This document shows, one piece after another, positions 6,150-9,706 of a DNA stretch of 9,706 nucleotides; within the stretch, counting starts at the first letter, position 1; each line of letters opens with the position of its first letter. Both the position numbers and the translations under genes were made by a program. The DNA is from an uncultured Actinomycetes bacterium (lineage in GTDB: Bacteria > Actinomycetota > Actinomycetes > Nanopelagicales > Nanopelagicaceae): positions 1 to 9,706 of the forward strand of contig CAIYQS010000192.1 in assembly GCA_903928395.1 (NCBI GenBank). Direction: 5' to 3'. The notes beneath the pieces were generated by a model that saw only the letters and a program-made list of their open reading frames with translations, was not told the origin of the DNA and did not search any database.

Positions 6150-7026
6150 AAATTTTGGATCTGCCTTCGATCTCAGTTCCCTTAAGAATCCCGTCACTCC
6201 GCAGGAGTTAGCGGGGGTTCCTATTACTAAAGAGAACTTGATGGGTGATGTATTGCCTGCCTCGCATGCCCAGGTTGTCGTGTTGATTTGTTGGTCGTCG
6301 CGTTCCACACAATCACAGGCAGTTATGACAGCCCTGGGACAACTGCACGCAACAGATTCTGCGAAGCCAGAAGGGGCGGGATGGTTACTCGGTAACGTCA
6401 ATGTGGATACCGAACCCGAAGTTGCCCAGGCCCTTCAAGTAAAGAGCGTTCCGTTGGCACTTGCCATTGTTCAGGAGCAGGTAGTACCGCTTTTTGAAAC
6501 TGTACCCACGGTTCCGCAACTCCGAATGGTGATCGACAAGGTTTTATCACTCGCGGCGGAACGGGGAGTCGGAGCTCCAGTTAGTCCTTCCACCAGTGAC
6601 GTTGAAGAGAAATTGGAGCCTGAGGAAATTAAGGCGTTGGAAGCGCTAGATAAAGGTGATTTCGCGGAAGCGAAGACCGTTTATCGGGAGTGGCTCAATA
6701 GATCGCCAAATAATTCGTTGGCACTTTTAGGTTTAGCACAGGTGGAACTTTTGATACGAATTGCAGGAGTCGACAGCGATGATGTCATTGCGCGAGCTAA
6801 TTTGGATCCGGTCGATCTAGCGCTCACCAAACTCGCCGCTGATTGCGAAATTGCACAGGGAAATTTTGAAGCATCCTTCGCCCGTCTAATCACTGCGGTG
6901 AAAAGGGCGAGCGTTGAGGATCGCAAAGATTTACGTGAACATCTTGTAGCGTTGTTCGCGTTGGTGGATCCCGCTGACCCAATCCTCATTCGAGCGAGAC
7001 AACAGTTAGCGAGCGCCCTCTTTTGA
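6133..7026 (+). CDS. Degenerate thioredoxin-fold protein with C-terminal TPR region (YbbN-like)
   Basis: This is a 297-residue cytoplasmic protein. Residues about 24-140 follow the thioredoxin fold: a strand VVVLICW ending at Trp54, the active-site turn, NVDTEPEVAQALQVKSVP with the conserved cis-Pro107, and a final helix. The WCGPC motif is replaced by RSTQS, with Ser58 and Ser61 where both cysteines should be, so it cannot do dithiol redox chemistry. Residues about 160-297 are helical with TPR character (EALDKGDFAEAKTVYREWL, then LALLGLAQVEL). The layout matches YbbN/CnoX-type chaperone-holdases (family knowledge), but a chaperone role here is inferred. The start overlaps DUF4032 by 17 bp and the stop overlaps the MFS start by 4 bp, indicating co-translation. 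A TTG start at 6130 would add one residue. Confidence 0.88.
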   Translation: MTSLPRNFGSAFDLSSLKNPVTPQELAGVPITKENLMGDVLPASHAQVVVLICWSSRSTQSQAVMTALGQLHATDSAKPEGAGWLLGNVNVDTEPEVAQALQVKSVPLALAIVQEQVVPLFETVPTVPQLRMVIDKVLSLAAERGVGAPVSPSTSDVEEKLEPEEIKALEALDKGDFAEAKTVYREWLNRSPNNSLALLGLAQVELLIRIAGVDSDDVIARANLDPVDLALTKLAADCEIAQGNFEASFARLITAVKRASVEDRKDLREHLVALFALVDPADPILIRARQQLASALF

Positions 7027-8222
7027 CCTTGATCGTCTCGGCACGTGAACGTCGAAATCTAAGTCTGCTTTTCTTTTATTTTGGTGTTGCCGCCTTATGT
7101 CTGGCAACCAGAACGCCGGAAATCAAGCACAATCTTAACGTCGACAACGGCACATTTGGCGTCCTTATAAGTTTAGGTGTAATTGGCCCGGTAATTGCCT
7201 ACATGTTTATTGGACAACTTGTGCATCGTGTTGGCGTAGGGCCAGTGGTAGTAGTTACCAGTTCGCTTATGTATGGATCAATTGCTGTCGTTCCTCACGT
7301 TCACAGTCCGTGGGTATACGTGTTAGCTAACATCGTTCTGGCCGCGGGATTTAATTCCTACAACATAGCTATTCATGATCAAGCACTAAAACGGCAGTTG
7401 TTAAGCGGTGAAAAATCTATTCCCCGATTACATGGAGCATGGAGTTTTGGAACCCTAGTAACCACTCTCCTTGCTATTGCCATTACTTCGCACGTTTCTT
7501 TGGCGTGGCACATTGATCTTTTGATGGCTATTTTGTGGCTTGGGACAATGGCCGCGATTTTTAGGATGCGACCGTTTCTCATTAAAGGTTCAACTGAACA
7601 TGCTGGTGATGAAGCGGTAAAAGTAAAAGACATATGGGCAATGCTCACCACGGATAGATATATTGCCTTTGCCTATGTTTGCGCTTCAATGATCGAGTTC
7701 TCTACCAATGATTGGGTTACCCTGTCCTCGCACCAAGAAATCAAAGCGAGTGCGACACTTAGCATCGTTCCCTATCTGACCTTCATGATCGGAATGATTA
7801 TTGGTCGGCGAGGGATCCATAAATTGTTGCTCATTAAGCCCGAAACGTACTGGATTCGAATCTCGGCTCGGATAGGTGGCGGTGGGTTCATTATTTTCTT
7901 GCTCCTGGCCAAGGCTTTGGCTGGTCATAGTTTCGGAGCCGCCTTTACCTGCGAAATTTTGGGCTTCTTTATCGGTGGCTTGGGGGGATCTTTCTTCGCG
8001 GGCGTGCTCACCCAAATTGCGAGTCAGCGCTCTCACTTCCCTGGAGGAGTTGTTGTGGCGCAACTTGGACTTGCCCTTGCCATATTGAGCTTTTTAGTAA
8101 AACTCGTTATTTCTTGGGTCGCTCAAACAACGTCGATCACTTTTGGACTGATGATTCCAGGAGCCCTGATGGTTTCGCTCTCGTTGTTTAAGAAACTAGG
8201 AACGAGCAAAGCGAAGGTATAA
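7023..8222 (+). CDS. MFS transporter, YbjJ-like
   Basis: This is a 399-residue inner-membrane transporter with about 11-12 predicted helices in two halves, split by a charged loop near residues 183-205. RTPEIKHNL (30-38) after the first helix, LHGAWSFGTL (136-145) and MIEFSTNDWVTL (223-234) correspond to the conserved patches of the YbjJ/FucP-like major facilitator branch (family knowledge). The substrate is unknown; sugars or small metabolites are common in that branch. The only start placing the whole first helix in frame is TTG at 7023, which overlaps the preceding stop as TTGA, with a second TTG at 7029. No good Shine-Dalgarno is visible, so expression probably depends on ribosomes finishing the thioredoxin-TPR gene. 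It is the last gene of the operon, followed by a stem-loop. Confidence 0.9.
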   Translation: MTLIVSARERRNLSLLFFYFGVAALCLATRTPEIKHNLNVDNGTFGVLISLGVIGPVIAYMFIGQLVHRVGVGPVVVVTSSLMYGSIAVVPHVHSPWVYVLANIVLAAGFNSYNIAIHDQALKRQLLSGEKSIPRLHGAWSFGTLVTTLLAIAITSHVSLAWHIDLLMAILWLGTMAAIFRMRPFLIKGSTEHAGDEAVKVKDIWAMLTTDRYIAFAYVCASMIEFSTNDWVTLSSHQEIKASATLSIVPYLTFMIGMIIGRRGIHKLLLIKPETYWIRISARIGGGGFIIFLLLAKALAGHSFGAAFTCEILGFFIGGLGGSFFAGVLTQIASQRSHFPGGVVVAQLGLALAILSFLVKLVISWVAQTTSITFGLMIPGALMVSLSLFKKLGTSKAKV

Positions 8223-8236
8223 ACCTTCCTTCGCTT
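8209..8236. terminator. Stem-loop between convergent MFS and aceE genes
   Basis: A perfect 9-bp inverted repeat, AAGCGAAGG (8209-8217) and CCTTCGCTT (8228-8236), with a 10-nt loop holding the MFS stop codon. It sits between convergent genes and could end transcription from both sides. Neither side has a real T-run, so it is not a textbook intrinsic terminator. It may instead protect 3' ends or act with Rho. Confidence 0.6.
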
Positions 8237-8242
8237 AAATGA

Positions 8243-9706
8243 TCAACCCGATCCTTCGGTGTTTCCTGCGTCAGCCGCGGTGACATCCTCAATCCGATAC
8301 TTTTCAATGGCTTCCTTAACAACTTTTGCTTTGATTTCGCCCTGTTTAGCTAATCGAGAGAGCGTCGCCACCACGATTGATTCGGCATCCACTTTGAAAT
8401 GACGACGTAGTGCGCCACGTGTATCTGATAAACCAAAACCATCGGTCCCCAATGAGTAAAAGTCTTGCGGAACCCATGGTGCAATTTGATCTTGTACGGC
8501 GCGCATGAAGTCGCTAACAGCAATCACGGGTGCATCAAATATCTTTAACTTCTTCGTCACATAGGCGGTCTGCTGGTCTTGCGGATTGAGCAAATTGTGG
8601 CGATCAGTTATCAGGCCATCGCGCCGCAGTTCGCTCCACGATGTAACAGACCAAACATCTGCACCGATACCGAAATCTTCTAGTAGTAATCGCTGGGCCT
8701 TGAGCGCCCAATTGAGAGCGACTCCAGAGGCCATGATGTTGACTTCGTTCTTGCCCTTCTTGCCCGATGGCGAGTAAAGGTACATACCTTTGAGCAGACC
8801 ATCGACATCAAGATTTGCGGGCTCTGCAGGCTGCATATACGGCTCGTTGTATACCGTGAGGTAGTAGTAGATATTTTCACTGTTTTCACCGTACATACGA
8901 CGCAGACCGTCTTTAACGATATGACCTACTTCGTAGCCGAACGCTGGGTCATATGCCACAACAGCTGGGTTGGTTGATGCCAGGAGCGGGGAATGCCCAT
9001 CTTCGTGCTGTAGCCCTTCGCCGTTGAGCGTCGTTCGACCAGCGGTAGCTCCCACCACAAAACCGCGACAGAGTTGATCCGCTGCGGCCCAAAATGCATC
9101 TCCAGTGCGCTGAAAACCAAACATCGAGTAAAAAATGTAAATCGGAATCATTGGTTCGTCGTGAGTGGAGTAGGACGAGCCAACTGCGGTAAATGAAGCT
9201 GTCGATCCTGCTTCATTGATGCCTTCGTGCAAGATCACTCCTGCGGTTGATTCTTTGTAAGAGAGCATAAGTTCGCGATCAACCGATGTGTATGTCTGGC
9301 CAAGAGGTGAGTAGATCTTGAGGGTAGGGAAGAGGCTATCCATTCCAAAGGTTCGTGCCTCATCCGGAATGATTGGTACAAAACGTTTGCCAATTTCTGG
9401 ATCTTTCACTAGATCCTTTAACAACCGAACAAAAGCCATCGTTGTTGCAACTTCTTGTTGACCTGACCCGCGTTTTACCGAGTCATACGTGGAATCAGCA
9501 GGTTGCGGTAGCGGGCGAGAAATCTTGCGTCGTGATGGGACAGAACCACCAAGTTCGCGGCGGCGATCCATCATGTACTTGTATTCAGGGGATTCAACAC
9601 CAGGATGGTAGTAAGCCGGAAGTTTGGCGTCGATAACGGAGTCAGGAAGCGGAATCTGAAGCGTGTCACGGAATTGAATGAGATCGTCGTGAGTCATCTT
9701 CTTCAT
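8243..9706 (-). CDS. aceE: Pyruvate dehydrogenase E1 component, homodimeric type, C-terminal 487 residues (5' end beyond right edge)
   Basis: This is the thiamine-diphosphate enzyme that decarboxylates pyruvate and passes the acetyl group to the lipoyl E2 of the pyruvate dehydrogenase complex. The visible part covers a middle segment (KKMTHDDLIQFRD), the pyrimidine-binding domain with EGINEAGSTASFTAVGSSYS (161-180) and IPIYIFYSMFGFQRTGD (187-203), the loop RTTLNGEGLQHEDGHS (224-239) with its catalytic histidines, and the C-terminal transketolase-like domain ending in LGTDGFGLSDTRGALRRHFKVDA (419-441). These segments match E. coli AceE closely from memory. AceE proteins are about 900 residues, so roughly half is missing. 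The ATG at the last base is an internal methionine, not the start. The tail ends DVTAADAGNTEGSG. No E2 or E3 gene is in the window. Confidence 0.96.
   Translation of the reverse strand: MKKMTHDDLIQFRDTLQIPLPDSVIDAKLPAYYHPGVESPEYKYMMDRRRELGGSVPSRRKISRPLPQPADSTYDSVKRGSGQQEVATTMAFVRLLKDLVKDPEIGKRFVPIIPDEARTFGMDSLFPTLKIYSPLGQTYTSVDRELMLSYKESTAGVILHEGINEAGSTASFTAVGSSYSTHDEPMIPIYIFYSMFGFQRTGDAFWAAADQLCRGFVVGATAGRTTLNGEGLQHEDGHSPLLASTNPAVVAYDPAFGYEVGHIVKDGLRRMYGENSENIYYYLTVYNEPYMQPAEPANLDVDGLLKGMYLYSPSGKKGKNEVNIMASGVALNWALKAQRLLLEDFGIGADVWSVTSWSELRRDGLITDRHNLLNPQDQQTAYVTKKLKIFDAPVIAVSDFMRAVQDQIAPWVPQDFYSLGTDGFGLSDTRGALRRHFKVDAESIVVATLSRLAKQGEIKAKVVKEAIEKYRIEDVTAADAGNTEGSG

Noticed and set aside
5847..6401. 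184-residue minus-strand open frame across the DUF4032/thioredoxin-TPR junction
   Set aside because: It is antisense to two genes with clear family motifs, and its translation shows no domain.
7686..8063. 125-residue minus-strand open frame
   Set aside because: It is antisense to the MFS gene; polar low-complexity translation with no start signal.
9704..9706. ATG at the right edge as the aceE start codon
   Set aside because: The KKMTHDDLIQFRD sequence matches an internal segment of full-length AceE, so the gene continues beyond the window.
1..9706. CRISPR array, tRNA/rRNA, insertion sequence, toxin-antitoxin or defence genes
   Set aside because: I found no regularly spaced direct repeats, cloverleaf-like segments, transposase motifs or small gene pairs. 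Coding density is nearly complete and the proteins are ordinary transport and metabolism families.

Overview
The window looks like chromosomal DNA of a free-living actinobacterium with a streamlined genome and a middling GC content (judged by eye, not counted). The best guess is a freshwater acI / Nanopelagicales-type lineage. Supporting points are the actinobacterial protein set (the small CPGC...HWHxxCW protein, the DUF4032 kinase-fold protein, a degenerate thioredoxin-TPR protein, a homodimeric-type AceE), intergenic gaps of only a few tens of bases, overlapping stop and start codons, and promoter boxes placed for leaderless mRNAs. The lineage is an inference from gene content and style. 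There are no RNA genes, insertion sequences, CRISPR arrays, phage genes or long repeats, and no gene-free stretch over about 80 bases.

Layout, left to right. Positions 1-1148 (minus) hold an ABC-2 type exporter: an ATPase followed by the N-terminal part of its permease, which runs off the left edge. Divergent from it is a 106-residue putative zinc-binding protein (1228-1548, plus). That gene converges on, and overlaps by 4 bp, an aldehyde dehydrogenase (1545-2999, minus). Only 22 bp separate the dehydrogenase start from a divergent alpha/beta hydrolase (3022-3732, plus). The hydrolase converges on an AI-2E/PerM-type membrane protein (3744-4877, minus). Divergent from that is a tightly overlapped three-gene plus-strand operon: DUF4032 kinase-like protein (4905-6149), thioredoxin-fold/TPR protein (6133-7026) and a YbjJ-like MFS transporter (7023-8222). 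It converges on the C-terminal half of the pyruvate dehydrogenase E1 gene aceE (8243-9706, minus), whose 5' part lies beyond the right edge.

Expression logic. The six genes that begin a transcription unit come as three divergent pairs. At each of the six chosen starts, a hexamer with A at position 2 and T at position 6 lies exactly 6 nt before the ATG/GTG, which is where a -10 box belongs if transcription begins at the start codon. Two of the pairs appear to share or overlap their -10 elements. The downstream genes of operons instead begin in overlaps with the preceding gene, consistent with translational coupling.

No new defence system or biosynthetic cluster is visible. The points most worth a second look are the fused bidirectional leaderless promoters, the palindrome that buries the permease start codon, the DUF4032/degenerate-thioredoxin/MFS operon, and the conserved small zinc-site protein.
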